Positions 1 to 8,809 of a stretch of DNA of 41,805 bases are shown here, in pieces. Each line of letters begins with the position of its first letter. The stretch's first letter is position 1. Below the pieces are notes generated by a model, which was not told where the DNA came from, made no database searches, and saw nothing but the letters and a program-made list of their open reading frames with translations. The stretch lies in NCBI GenBank assembly GCA_029262355.1, contig JAJCZO010000411.1, positions 1-41,805 of the forward strand, in the 5' to 3' direction. The stretch is from Deltaproteobacteria bacterium. Its GTDB lineage: Bacteria; Desulfobacterota; Binatia; UBA12015. The translations under genes and the position numbers were made by a program.

Positions 1-3000
1 TCCGGCAGCCAGGCCGGCGTGCGCATCGTCGACCGCACCGGTGTCCGCAACGTCCAGTTCCGGTTTCCCGACACGGACGCACGTTGCAGCGCTGGCGCAG
101 ACGACGGTCTCCCCTGCGTGGTCGACGGTGACTGCGATGGCGGTACCTGTGCCGCGGACGACGACGATCGCACGCTGTCCGGCGCGACTCGTCTCATCGT
201 CACGCCGAGCGGTGTGCCACTTCCTTGTGGCGTCACCAGCTGCGACGCCGCGCCGGGCACCCTTGCCTGCATCGATGATCTGTTCGCCGACGTCGGCGAT
301 TGCGAGCCGAAGATTCCGAGTCGGACCTTTCCGGGCTTTACCGCACTGCCGCCTCCGAATACGTACGCCAACGAGTGCATCGATGACGCACCGCCATGTG
401 ACCCGCTTCTTGGGGCCGAGGAGTTGCATGCGGCGATCGACGGTGGTGGCAACATCCTCGTTCCCTTCGTGTGGGACGGCATCCGTGAGGAGCTCGATGG
501 TGTGCCGGCCGCGCGGCTGGTCGACGCAAGCTTCGCGCTGCCGATCGCCATCCCGCCGAGCTTCGTGAGCTCGTTCTCGCCCGAAGGCCGGAAGCTGCCT
601 CCGATCTTCGAGCCCAGGCAGGTCGGCGTCGGCTTGACGCTCTTCGGCTCGGCCGACGCTCCCTACACGATCTTGCGGATGGCCCGACGGAGCGACGCGC
701 CGGGTGCGTGCGCGGGCGGGCCGAACGGCGGCTTGCCTTGCAACGACGACGCCGATTGCCCCGACGCGACCTGTGGGCAGGCCTTGTGCGCCGGCGGCCC
801 CGAGGCCGGCAATCCCTGCCTCGGCGACGTTCAGTGCCCGGGGGGGGGATGCGGGGCGTCGCTCTTCGATCTGAGCGGCCTCGTGCCCGCGCCCAAGACC
901 GGCCCGGCCGTCCTCGGACGAACCGCCCTCGTCGCCGGTATCTGCCAGGACGATCCGAGCGAGACCTGCACGCCTGGCTCGTGTCTCTCGGGGGCCCCCT
1001 GCGTCCACTACCGACTCTCGGCCGGACCACCGGTTCCCCTCGAGGGTCTCGTGCCGCGTGACGAGCTCGGCGAGCTGACCCTCTCCGAGCGCATCGATCA
1101 GGTCGATCGCAATGGCGACGGGGATCAGAACGACCTCATCCTCACTTTGCGCGAGCCCGATACCGGAGTGATCCAGCCGCTCGGGCCGACGGTCGCCTGC
1201 GGACTCGACGCCGAAGCGATCGGCCGTGCCGTGATCCGGGTGGCCGATCCGCCGCTCATCCTCCCGGCTGCCGCGAAGGAGGACGGAATCCTGGCCTTCG
1301 TCGAGTCGGAGTCCGGCCAGGGAAGCTGCGACCTGAACGGCGACGGCGACCGCGAGGACGGAATCCTTCGGGTATTCGAGCTCGGCCCGACCGAGCTCAC
1401 CGCTGGCCTGGCGGTCATGACCGTCGACTCGGAGCCGGTGATCAACCATCGCTCGATCGTCGTGTCGAATGGCCTCGTGGTCTTCCGTGCGTCGGAAGTC
1501 GAGCGCGCCGCCAAGATCACTGAGCGCGTGAGCACGACCAGCGCGAGCGCCGAGGCCGTCGGCGGAGAGAGCACCAATCCGAGCATGATCGACGACCCCT
1601 CCGGGCAGGTCGCTTTCCAGAGCAGTGCCACGAACCTGATTGGCGTCGGCAACGACACGAACGGCGCCACCGACATTTTCCTGAAGTCCATGGAGGACGG
1701 CAGCATCGCGCGGGTCAGCGAAGGCCCGGGTGGACTCGAGGCCGACGGTTCCTCTCGGCAGCCGTCGCTCAATCACTTCGACGTCGTCCACTTCGACAGC
1801 GACGCCACGAACCTCCTGGGCGTCGGGGTCGACCTGAACGCGGCGAGCGACGTCTTCGAGGCGCGCAATGGCACGGTGACTCGCGCCAGCAGCCCGTCGA
1901 CCGATGGAATCACCGACGCTACCGGCGGCAGCTCGACGGGTGGACTCGCCGCGCTCGGCCTCGTCGGCAGTACCGTCTTTGAAAGCAGTGCCACGGACCT
2001 GGTCCCCGGCGACGGCAACGGTGTGACAGACATCTTCTTTCGACGTCTCTCGACACCGGGGCAGCTGCCCGTGCGACTCAGCGAGTCCCTGGGCGGCGGT
2101 GATGCGAACGGAGCGTCGCGCCGGCCGGACTTCGAGTTCCGGTCCGAGGTGACCGCACTCGGCGGACCGTTCTACGTGGCCTTCGATAGCGAAGCGTCCA
2201 ACCTGGTCGCCGGCGACACCAACACCTGTCCGGGCTTTGCCGCGCCAGGAAGCTGCCCAGACATCTTCGTCCACTCGCCCAATTCGGGTCAGACGACGCG
2301 GGTGAGCGTCGGCCCCGGCGACATGCAAGCCAACGGCGAATCGAGACGCCCTTTTCTCTCGAGTGCTCCTGACTTCGTCGTCGCCTTCGAGAGCCTGGCG
2401 ACCGATCTGGTCGCCGGCGACACCAACGGAGCAACGGATGTCTTCGTCCGCGACCTTCTGCTCGGGATCACCGAGCGGGTCAGCGTGGCGAGCGGCGGTG
2501 GCCAGGCCAATGGCTCGTCGACCGTCCGGGGAGTCTCCTACGACGGCCGCCACGTGGTGTTCGTTTCGACCGCGACGAACCTCGTGGCCGACGACACCAA
2601 TGGCGCGGCCGACGTCTTCATTCACGACCGCGTCACCCGTACGACCACTCGCGTGAGCGTCGACTCGGCGGGGAGCCAGAGCGCCGGTCACACCGGCAGC
2701 ACGGGCAACATCGGATTCGCCGCCGCGGAGTTCGGGGTCGCATTCCACAGCAACGCCAACGACCTAGTCGCCGGCGACACCAACGGGGAGACAGACGTCT
2801 TCCTGCGGCGCCCCGATCCCGCTGACCCGCTGAGCGCGGATTCACTCTTCGCCGACGGGGTCGTCCAGGACAGCGTCCTGCAGATCTTCGACACGGCCAA
2901 CCCGGGGCCACCGATCACGCTCTGCCCGACCAGCGTCGCCAAGGTCGCGGACGGGCGCGTCCTCTACACGCTCGACGAGCGGTCCGACGTCGAGTTCGGC

Positions 3001-4734
3001 ACGCCCGCTTGTCCCGCCGGTGACCTGAACGGGATCGGCGGCGAGAACGCGGGCGGCGACATCGTCCAGATCTGGGACGGTGGTCCGCTCCCGGTGAACC
3101 TGGGCGTGCGGGTGGAGGGCATCGCGCTTTCCGACAGCTGGATCGCCGTGGGCGAGGAGCTCTTTGGCACCCGCTTGTGGGTGCACGAGATCTGCGATCC
3201 CATCCTCTCCTGCGATTGGGTCGTCCCCTTGGGCGGCAACGGCTTCGCGTTCTCCATCCTGGGCGCCCCCGAGGTTGCCGGACCGTTCGTCGCCGTCCTG
3301 GTGCGTGAGGACGACCAACTGAATGGCGATGCAGACTTCGTCGATGCCGTCCTCCACGTCTACGACGCGGAGAACGAGGCCATGACGAATACCGGCTACG
3401 CCGCCGTCGACTTCGTCATGGGTGAGCCGGCCAACGCCGACTGTGGCGCGGTGCAGCTGACCGCCTTCCGGGTTCCCGAGGCCGATCAAGGCAACACCGA
3501 CCTCAACGGAGACGCCGACATGCTCGACTCCGTGATCCACGTCCACGACGCGGTCTCCGGGGTCACTCAGAGCTTGGGGCAGGCGGCTTCGCCCTGCACC
3601 TTCGCTGCTTGTGACCCGCGCACCCCGTATCGGGTGCAAGGCTCGAAGGTCACCTTCCTCACGGCCGAAGCCGAACAGGGGGGCACCGACATCAGCGGTG
3701 AGGGCGAGACCGACGACATCGTCCTGCAGATTTTTGATTTCTGCGCCGACGTCGTGACACCGATAGGCCCGGTCAGCGAGAGCGCTCCGCTCGATTCGAC
3801 CGAGGAGGTCGAGGAGAGCCACGTCGTCCTCGTCGAGGCCGGCCGTTGCGACCTGGGGATCACGTGTACCGCTGGGGGTGGAGAGTGCGCCGAGGGGAGC
3901 TTCTGTGAGCTCGATCGCTGCGAGGTTGGGCTCGGGTACTGCGCGCGCCACATCTCGGTCGGCTGCTCTTCGGATGCCGATTGCAATCGCTGCATCTTGC
4001 GCGTGCCGGCGAGCTGTCAGGCCGACGCTGATTGCCCGTTGCCGGCCTCCTGCGAGACCCAGCTCGTCACCGCCGTCGGCTCCGCTTCGGATGGGGACGG
4101 TGACGGCGTCCCCGACGACCAGGACAACTGCGCCGAGACGCCCAACTCCGACCAGAACGACGAGGACGTCGACGGCATCGGCGATGCCTGCGACGCAGCA
4201 CCGCTCGACTGCGCACCGGCACCGCTGTTGGGTTGTCGTACGCCGAGCATTCCGGGCAAGTCCCTCCTTCTGATGAAGAACGATGCTCTCGACAAGAAGG
4301 ACAAGCTCGTCTGGAAGTGGAACAAGGGCCAGGCCACCACGGTGGCCGCGTTCGGCGACCCCCGCCTCGACACAGGTTACGCCCTCTGTCTCTACGAGTC
4401 CGGCGCTACACTCGCGTACACGGCCAGCGCGCCGGCGGCCGGTCTCTGCAAGAACGGAAAGCCGTGTTGGAAGGCGGCCGGGACGAAGGGCTTCAACTAC
4501 ACCGACGCAGATCTGACGCCCAACGGCATCCACAAGGTCGTCATGCGGGGCGGCGAGGAGGGCAAGGCCAAGATCGTCGTCGTCGGCAAGAAGGAGCTGG
4601 TGGACCCGCCGGCGCTCGATGCTTTGGTGTTCCCCGTGGAGGTGCAGTTGCAGGGCACCCATGGCGAGTGCTGGTCGACCACCTTCGCGGCTCCGACCCG
4701 CCAGGAGCCGGAGCGGTTGAAGGCAAAGGACTAG
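1..4734 (+). CDS. Giant secreted/surface propeller protein, 5' end outside window
   Basis: The reading frame is open to the window edge, so the N-terminus and any signal peptide are missing; a GTG at 19 is only the first in-window start codon. Visible parts, numbering from base 1: Cys-rich C..G..C..D.DC repeats (about residues 234-287); seven repeats of about 58-65 residues (about 505-935) with the pattern RVS-x-G-x-ANG-x-S ... VAF-x-S-x-A-x-LVAGDTNG-x-DVF, resembling WD40-like/TolB (PD40) blades; several D-x-NGD-x-D-x-x-D units flanking them (bases about 1105, 1330, 3022, 3310, 3500, 3685); a thrombospondin type 3-like Asp-rich calcium motif (about 1361-1398); and a C-terminal domain with paired Cys (about 1415-1560). 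An extracellular calcium-binding surface protein is likely. No enzyme motif was seen, and the exact role is unknown. Confidence 0.85.
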   Translation, partial: SGSQAGVRIVDRTGVRNVQFRFPDTDARCSAGADDGLPCVVDGDCDGGTCAADDDDRTLSGATRLIVTPSGVPLPCGVTSCDAAPGTLACIDDLFADVGDCEPKIPSRTFPGFTALPPPNTYANECIDDAPPCDPLLGAEELHAAIDGGGNILVPFVWDGIREELDGVPAARLVDASFALPIAIPPSFVSSFSPEGRKLPPIFEPRQVGVGLTLFGSADAPYTILRMARRSDAPGACAGGPNGGLPCNDDADCPDATCGQALCAGGPEAGNPCLGDVQCPGGGCGASLFDLSGLVPAPKTGPAVLGRTALVAGICQDDPSETCTPGSCLSGAPCVHYRLSAGPPVPLEGLVPRDELGELTLSERIDQVDRNGDGDQNDLILTLREPDTGVIQPLGPTVACGLDAEAIGRAVIRVADPPLILPAAAKEDGILAFVESESGQGSCDLNGDGDREDGILRVFELGPTELTAGLAVMTVDSEPVINHRSIVVSNGLVVFRASEVERAAKITERVSTTSASAEAVGGESTNPSMIDDPSGQVAFQSSATNLIGVGNDTNGATDIFLKSMEDGSIARVSEGPGGLEADGSSRQPSLNHFDVVHFDSDATNLLGVGVDLNAASDVFEARNGTVTRASSPSTDGITDATGGSSTGGLAALGLVGSTVFESSATDLVPGDGNGVTDIFFRRLSTPGQLPVRLSESLGGGDANGASRRPDFEFRSEVTALGGPFYVAFDSEASNLVAGDTNTCPGFAAPGSCPDIFVHSPNSGQTTRVSVGPGDMQANGESRRPFLSSAPDFVVAFESLATDLVAGDTNGATDVFVRDLLLGITERVSVASGGGQANGSSTVRGVSYDGRHVVFVSTATNLVADDTNGAADVFIHDRVTRTTTRVSVDSAGSQSAGHTGSTGNIGFAAAEFGVAFHSNANDLVAGDTNGETDVFLRRPDPADPLSADSLFADGVVQDSVLQIFDTANPGPPITLCPTSVAKVADGRVLYTLDERSDVEFGTPACPAGDLNGIGGENAGGDIVQIWDGGPLPVNLGVRVEGIALSDSWIAVGEELFGTRLWVHEICDPILSCDWVVPLGGNGFAFSILGAPEVAGPFVAVLVREDDQLNGDADFVDAVLHVYDAENEAMTNTGYAAVDFVMGEPANADCGAVQLTAFRVPEADQGNTDLNGDADMLDSVIHVHDAVSGVTQSLGQAASPCTFAACDPRTPYRVQGSKVTFLTAEAEQGGTDISGEGETDDIVLQIFDFCADVVTPIGPVSESAPLDSTEEVEESHVVLVEAGRCDLGITCTAGGGECAEGSFCELDRCEVGLGYCARHISVGCSSDADCNRCILRVPASCQADADCPLPASCETQLVTAVGSASDGDGDGVPDDQDNCAETPNSDQNDEDVDGIGDACDAAPLDCAPAPLLGCRTPSIPGKSLLLMKNDALDKKDKLVWKWNKGQATTVAAFGDPRLDTGYALCLYESGATLAYTASAPAAGLCKNGKPCWKAAGTKGFNYTDADLTPNGIHKVVMRGGEEGKAKIVVVGKKELVDPPALDALVFPVEVQLQGTHGECWSTTFAAPTRQEPERLKAKD

Positions 4735-4749
4735 CGAGAGGATCTCGCT
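4733..4749 (+). terminator. Short hairpin at the end of the giant surface-protein gene
   Basis: AGCGAGA and TCTCGCT form a perfect 7 bp stem around a GGA loop and overlap the TAG stop. A pyrimidine-rich CTCCCTTCCC run follows rather than a U tract. It sits in the 39-base convergent gap before the SDR gene, so a terminator is plausible but not certain. Confidence 0.4.
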
Positions 4750-4773
4750 GCTCCCTTCCCGTGCCTGGCGGAT

Positions 4774-5595
4774 CTATTTCGATGCGGCAGCCTGCGCTGC
4801 GAAGTGCCTCATCACGTCATTGTCGTCGATGATCTTCTTCTGCATCGTTCCCCCATCGATGGGCAGGACGAGGCCCGTCAGGTAGGTGGATCGATCGCTG
4901 GCCAGGAAGAGCGCCGCTTCAGAGACATCCGAGCACTCGCCGAGGCGGCCGAGGGGAGCCTGTTCGATGAGGGCGTTCTTCACGGGTTCCATCGCGAGGA
5001 TTCCGGCCGTCATCGGTGTCTCCACGACGCTCGGAGCAAGAGCGTGTACCCGAATGCCCTCGGGCGCGTATTCGGCGGCCGCGATCCGGGTGACGTGGTT
5101 CAGGCCGGCTTTCGCCCCAGCATAGGCAGCGTACCCCTCTGCCGCCATCAAACTGGTGAGGGAGGACATGCTGATGATGACCCCGCCCGCCTGCATCCGC
5201 TGGGCCATGTGCTTGATGAAGTAAACGGCTCCCGTGAACTGCACGGCGACCATCGCTTCGAAGTCTTCGCTCTCGATGTCGCGAATGGAGACACGCTGCT
5301 CGAAGCCCGCGGAGTTGATCGCGACGTCGATCCGGCCAAAGCGCTCCTTGACCGTTTCTGCAAGTCGGTCCAGCGCAGCGAACGAAGTCGCGTCGCTCTC
5401 GATCGCCACTGCATCGATCTCGCGAGCAGCTGCTTCCAAGCGGTCCGCGTTGCGCGCCGAGATCACCACCTGGGCGCCCTCCTCGCGAAACCGTCCCGCC
5501 AGGTGGAGGCCCAAGCCGCTGGAGCCTCCGGCTACCACGACGACCTTCTGCTCGAACTCACCGTTCCAGCGCCGAGTTTCCGCTGCCTCCGTCAT
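4774..5595 (-). CDS. SDR-family NAD(P)-dependent oxidoreductase
   Basis: A 273-residue classical short-chain dehydrogenase/reductase. Visible motifs are the Rossmann glycine motif GGSSGLG (about residues 23-29), the NSAG structural motif, catalytic Ser145 and the YAGAK active site (Tyr158, Lys162), and a C-terminal PIDGG. The ATG at 5595 is preferred because AGGTGAG lies 5 bases upstream; a GTG at 5604, directly abutting the upstream stop, would add three residues. The position usually held by the helix-4 Asn of the SDR catalytic tetrad reads VQFTG, a Gln. The gene follows a SnoaL-like gene with essentially no gap, so the two are probably co-transcribed and act on one small alcohol or ketone substrate. 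The substrate cannot be told from sequence. Confidence 0.9.
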   Translation of the reverse strand: MTEAAETRRWNGEFEQKVVVVAGGSSGLGLHLAGRFREEGAQVVISARNADRLEAAAREIDAVAIESDATSFAALDRLAETVKERFGRIDVAINSAGFEQRVSIRDIESEDFEAMVAVQFTGAVYFIKHMAQRMQAGGVIISMSSLTSLMAAEGYAAYAGAKAGLNHVTRIAAAEYAPEGIRVHALAPSVVETPMTAGILAMEPVKNALIEQAPLGRLGECSDVSEAALFLASDRSTYLTGLVLPIDGGTMQKKIIDDNDVMRHFAAQAAASK

Positions 5596-5604
5596 CGTTC
5601 TCAC

Positions 5605-6021
5605 CTATCGATTCTGGGTCCAGGTCACCGTCAACTGGAGCCTGCGCATACGCCAACCCTGATCCGTTCGTCGGAAGTCGTTGGTGTAGTACCCGCCGAC
5701 GACGTACGCGGAATCCGGATTCCAGTGCTGTGCCTGGAGATTGGCCACGCCCGTCGCGCGATCGCCGGCGATCTGGATCTCGTGGTTCGTGATGATGTGT
5801 TGGGTCGTCTCGAACCCGCCGACCGCGGACATGGCGAGATCGACCCATTGCGAGGCTCCGCCCGTGAGCGCCTCGACCCCGGCGACGTCGACCTCGAGGT
5901 CATCGACGAAGCAGGCGCGGTAGACATCCCTGTCGCGACGGTCGATGCCCGTCGCGTAGCGATTGAAGACATCGATGATCTCGTTGCGATCGATCAGCGC
6001 TCGTAGTGTGTCATCTCTCAC
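5605..6021 (-). CDS. SnoaL-like / NTF2-fold protein
   Basis: A 138-residue protein of the SnoaL-like (SnoaL_4, scytalone dehydratase/ring-hydroxylating beta subunit type) cone fold. It opens with an IDRNEIIDVFNRYATGIDRRD helix-turn typical of the family, and ends with strands around GGYYTNDF and WRMRRLQLTVTW. The open frame extends upstream to 6195, but that part shows no family resemblance. The GTG at 6021 has GGAAGG 7 bases before it and starts directly at the conserved helix, so it is chosen. Its stop abuts the SDR gene, indicating an operon. Family members include isomerases, dehydratases and non-catalytic subunits; the activity here is not determinable. Confidence 0.85.
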   Translation of the reverse strand: MRDDTLRALIDRNEIIDVFNRYATGIDRRDRDVYRACFVDDLEVDVAGVEALTGGASQWVDLAMSAVGGFETTQHIITNHEIQIAGDRATGVANLQAQHWNPDSAYVVGGYYTNDFRRTDQGWRMRRLQLTVTWTQNR

Positions 6022-6187
6022 GACTCGTCCTTCCGGGCGTTCACCCCTCCGGGCTCTGATATCATGCTCCGACCGCGTATCCAGACTGACATCCCCGGTC
6101 CTGGAATTTCCTCCGAGTCCGCCGTAGTGTAGAGGCAGTTCGTCTCCGAACGCGAACGAAGCCTTGATCTCCAGAGGACCCAGCGCC
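6022..6187. promoter_or_regulatory. Divergent promoter region, SnoaL/SDR operon versus FMN-barrel gene
   Basis: A 166-base spacer between oppositely oriented starts must hold both promoters. No convincing -35/-10 pair, operator or hairpin was recognised by eye. Confidence 0.4.
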
Positions 6188-6682
6188 ATGGCCAATCTCG
6201 AAGAAGTTTCCGGCTACCCGCTCGACGCGGATCAGCAGGAGCAATTGTTTGCGCTGCAGAGAATGTGCGCCGTCTGCTGGACGACGTCCGAGGGCTGGCC
6301 GGTCGGCGTGAGTCACCGGTACATCTGGGACAAGGGCAAGATCTGGGCAACGACCACCAGCCAGCGCCCCCGCGTCCCAGCGCTCCGGAAGCGTCCGCAG
6401 AGCTGCGTGATCATTACCGGCGATGGCACCGAGCTGGGGCCCGACCGTACCCTGACGCTGAAGACGACGTGCGTCATTCACGACGATCGCGAGACGCTCG
6501 ATTGGTTCTTCGCCGAGTTCTCCAAGCAGATCCTCCCGGACTCTCCGGAAGCCCAGGAGGTGATGGTGGCAATGCTCGATACGAAGCGCCGGGTCGTACT
6601 CGAACTGACTCCGGTGAAGGCGATCAGCTACGACGGCGCCAAGCACGCGGAGGCGATTGGCCGCGAGGGTGTCACGGAGTGA
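6188..6682 (+). CDS. PNPOx-like FMN-binding split-barrel protein
   Basis: A 164-residue protein resembling the pyridoxamine 5'-phosphate oxidase/F420-type split barrel superfamily. It has an early strand around residues 29-45, the pattern GKIWATTTSQRPRVPALRK in the FMN/F420-phosphate binding area, and a long C-terminal helical segment. The ATG at 6188 is used, with GAGGA about 9-10 bases upstream; an upstream TTG at 6164 is in frame but less likely. It is divergent from the SnoaL/SDR pair and may share their regulation. Members are small flavin- or deazaflavin-dependent reductases or sensors. Neither the substrate nor the cofactor can be assigned. Confidence 0.8.
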   Translation: MANLEEVSGYPLDADQQEQLFALQRMCAVCWTTSEGWPVGVSHRYIWDKGKIWATTTSQRPRVPALRKRPQSCVIITGDGTELGPDRTLTLKTTCVIHDDRETLDWFFAEFSKQILPDSPEAQEVMVAMLDTKRRVVLELTPVKAISYDGAKHAEAIGREGVTE

Positions 6683-6778
6683 CGGCGAGACGATGAGGCG
6701 CGGCGGGCGAGGGGGCGGGCATCAAGGTGGCGCCGACTCCCCTCAGCGCGCCGAACGAGTACGGCGTGTGCGAGCACG

Positions 6779-7486
6779 TCACAGAGCTCGCAGTAGGACC
6801 AGCCGGGCGCCCTCTCGAACGTCCAACGGGGGAGCGGCCTCATCGAGGAGGTCCGGAAGGTCGGCGGGAACTGCGGTGCCGGTCCACGTCGAGACCTCGG
6901 CCAGGAGCTCGGCGGCGCTCCCGAAGCGGTGAACGGCGTCGCAGACGAGCTGACGCTCGCGTGCGAAGAGGCCGCGGTGGACGGTCTCGTCGCGCGCCTC
7001 GGCGACTGCCTCGGCGTACGCCCGGAACTCGGATTCGTCGAGCCGCCCGATGAGACGGCCCCTACTTACGACGGCGGCGTCGGAGAGCAGAGGCTGGAGA
7101 TCGAGCAGGAGGCCCCCCGGGGCCAGGCTCGCGTGGATCTTCTGGAGGGCGTTCACGACGCCCTTGATGGGGAGTCATCACAAGGAGTGGGAGAAGAACG
7201 CGATATCGAAGTGGGGGTCCGGGGGCGGCTCGAAGTCGAGGGCGCTGCCGACCTCGAACCGAACGATCTCGGCGAGATTCGCCGGGATGTCCTCGCGGGC
7301 TCGCGCGATACAATCTTCGTTTGGGTCAATCGCGAGGACGGAGCGCGCGTTGCGCCCGTAGGCGAAGGTCAGCCGGCCATCGCCGCATCCGAACTCGAGA
7401 ACCCGTGCATCCTGGAACTCGCCGAGGCCTCGAATGACTGCGGTCTCACCACCTTCGGCGTCGCGCAAGTGATGTTGAAACCTCAT
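6779..7486 (-). CDS. Class I SAM-dependent methyltransferase with tandem in-frame UGA; candidate selenoprotein
   Basis: Two open frames, 7486-7178 and 7177-6779, lie in the same frame and together make one methyltransferase of about 235 residues. SAM motif I is VLEFGCGDGRLT (about residues 29-40), motif II includes AIDP, motif post-II is FDIAFFSHSL, and the late motif is LAPGGLLLDL. Codons 103-104, right after FFSHSL, are TGA TGA (7180-7175). The frame then continues as LPIKGVVNALQKIH, exactly as the family would. Alignment is continuous with no indel. A 7 bp hairpin starts 10 bases after the second TGA. From memory, relatives often carry Cys-Cys at this point. Either both UGAs encode selenocysteine, or this is a recently interrupted gene. 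An alternative GTG start lies at 7498. Confidence 0.7.
7146..7164 (-). promoter_or_regulatory. SECIS-like hairpin inside the methyltransferase gene
   Basis: On the coding strand AGGGCGU and ACGCCCU form a perfect 7 bp stem with a 5-base CGUGA loop. The loop begins 17 bases after the second UGA and 20 after the first. Bacterial SECIS elements usually have a short stem with a G among the first two loop bases, at roughly 16-37 bases from the UGA; this hairpin meets those criteria. A chance hairpin in GC-rich coding DNA cannot be excluded. Confidence 0.5.
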
Positions 7487-7655
7487 GGTTTTGTACACCT
7501 AGGCCGATGTGCCATTCCCGTCAAGTAGGAGGGGAGGGCAACGAGATCACGCTCTTGCCCGAACAGGACGGGGTCCTGCCGGCGCGGCCGGGGAAGCACC
7601 CGGCGGCCCAATCTGCTGTCGCCGTCGCCGACGTGAGGGACACGCCGGGGCCGCG

Positions 7656-8492
7656 CTACGACTTGTGCGCGATCGCCTGAATCACCGCGATCCGCCCGGC
7701 GGCGATATTGGCCACCATGTTGCGGGCCATCGTGGGCCAATCCGGGCCTAGGAGAAGATGCAAGCCCAGCGGCTCCGGGCCGAGGTCCTTCGCCGCCGCT
7801 GCATTCTTTCGAAACCAGGCGACGGATGCATCGCTCACGTCGCGCCACGTTCCGATCCGAAAACCAACGCGCTCGAGCCGATCCCGAGTGGCTCGCGAAT
7901 CGATCAGAAAGCTCATCGACTTCTCGCGTGCCCACGGCACCGGCAGATCGAGCGGGTCGCCGGATCCCCCAATGGGATCGTAGATCGCTGCGCGCCCTCC
8001 CGGTTTCAGCACGCGATACATCTCCGAGAACATTCGATCCTTGTCCTCGATGTTCATCGAGATGTGCTGGGTCCAGACGAGATCGAACGATGCATCGTCG
8101 AATGGAAGCGTCAATGCGTTCGCCTGACGATAGGTGGTCTTGTCGGCCAGGCCGATGCGCTCCGCGAGGGCGGTGGCGACATCGCAATACTCCGTCGTCA
8201 GGTCGATGCCGTCGACGTGACAGCCCCGCGTCGCGGCCAGGAATCGCGAGGGCCCGCCGACACCACTGCCCACATCGAGAACCCGGTCGGCGGCACAGAC
8301 GGCGGCCAACTCCGCGAGCTCTGCCGTGGCCTCGCGGCCCCGAATATGGAACTCGTCGACCGCGACGATGTCGTCGTACGTCAGCGCATCCAGATTCTTC
8401 CCGAGCTCGACCAGGCCCTCGTCGATTCTGCGCAGGATCTCGCCGGATGCATCCGGTGCCCAGTGCTGCTCGACCGTCTTCTCAAAACTCAC
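7656..8492 (-). CDS. Class I SAM-dependent methyltransferase (sterol/tocopherol-type)
   Basis: A 278-residue methyltransferase with SAM motif I VLDVGSGVGGPSR (about residues 92-104), motif II GIDLTTEY, post-II FDLVWTQHISMNIED and the motif YRVLKPGGR. The pattern resembles the UbiE/sterol C-methyltransferase/gamma-tocopherol methyltransferase group, soluble enzymes acting on lipid-like or small-molecule acceptors. The open frame reaches 8648, but homology-like sequence begins at VSFEKTVEQHW. The GTG at 8492, with a GGGAG Shine-Dalgarno-like run upstream, is therefore chosen. The C-terminal half (WFRKNAAAAKDLGPEPLG) is typical of the group. It lies upstream of the UGA-containing methyltransferase on the same strand with a 169-base gap, so co-transcription is possible but not shown. 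The acceptor is unknown. Confidence 0.88.
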   Translation of the reverse strand: MSFEKTVEQHWAPDASGEILRRIDEGLVELGKNLDALTYDDIVAVDEFHIRGREATAELAELAAVCAADRVLDVGSGVGGPSRFLAATRGCHVDGIDLTTEYCDVATALAERIGLADKTTYRQANALTLPFDDASFDLVWTQHISMNIEDKDRMFSEMYRVLKPGGRAAIYDPIGGSGDPLDLPVPWAREKSMSFLIDSRATRDRLERVGFRIGTWRDVSDASVAWFRKNAAAAKDLGPEPLGLHLLLGPDWPTMARNMVANIAAGRIAVIQAIAHKS

Positions 8493-8809
8493 TTGAATCC
8501 ACTCCCGCCCGCAACCGACCCGACTCGATCTGTGCAAGCCGTATGTCCCTGCGCCGTCGCGACAATAGAAGTGTCGGTAGGACGTGGCAAGTCGCGCGCC
8601 TCGGGCTTGCCCGGAGGCAGGCTGCTTCGAGGCCGAGAAAGCCTCCACGCCATTGGAGTGCGCGGTTCATGCGAACCCTCGTCCCGTGATGTGGGGGACG
8701 GGGGCACGTTCTGCGTTTCGTGGCGCTCCGAGAGCGGGCCCGGAGAGTTCTATTTCACGGTGCCGCCATGCTAGCGACAGGAGGCACTCGAGATGGAGTT
8801 GGGGGAGAG
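8493..8809. promoter_or_regulatory. 317-base divergent intergenic region
   Basis: This stretch separates the minus-strand methyltransferase from the plus-strand haem protein and should contain both promoters. Open frames here are shadows. No clear promoter boxes, strong inverted repeats or RNA gene were recognised. Confidence 0.4.

Noticed and set aside
2842..4662. A 606-residue open frame on the minus strand
   Set aside because: It is the GC-rich antisense shadow of the giant surface protein; it has no recognised domain and Arg/Gly/Val-biased composition.
7175..7180. TGA recoded as Trp or Gly throughout the genome
   Set aside because: Many genes here end with TGA at the expected family length, e.g. 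those ending at 9970, 16304 and 19712, so TGA is a normal stop.
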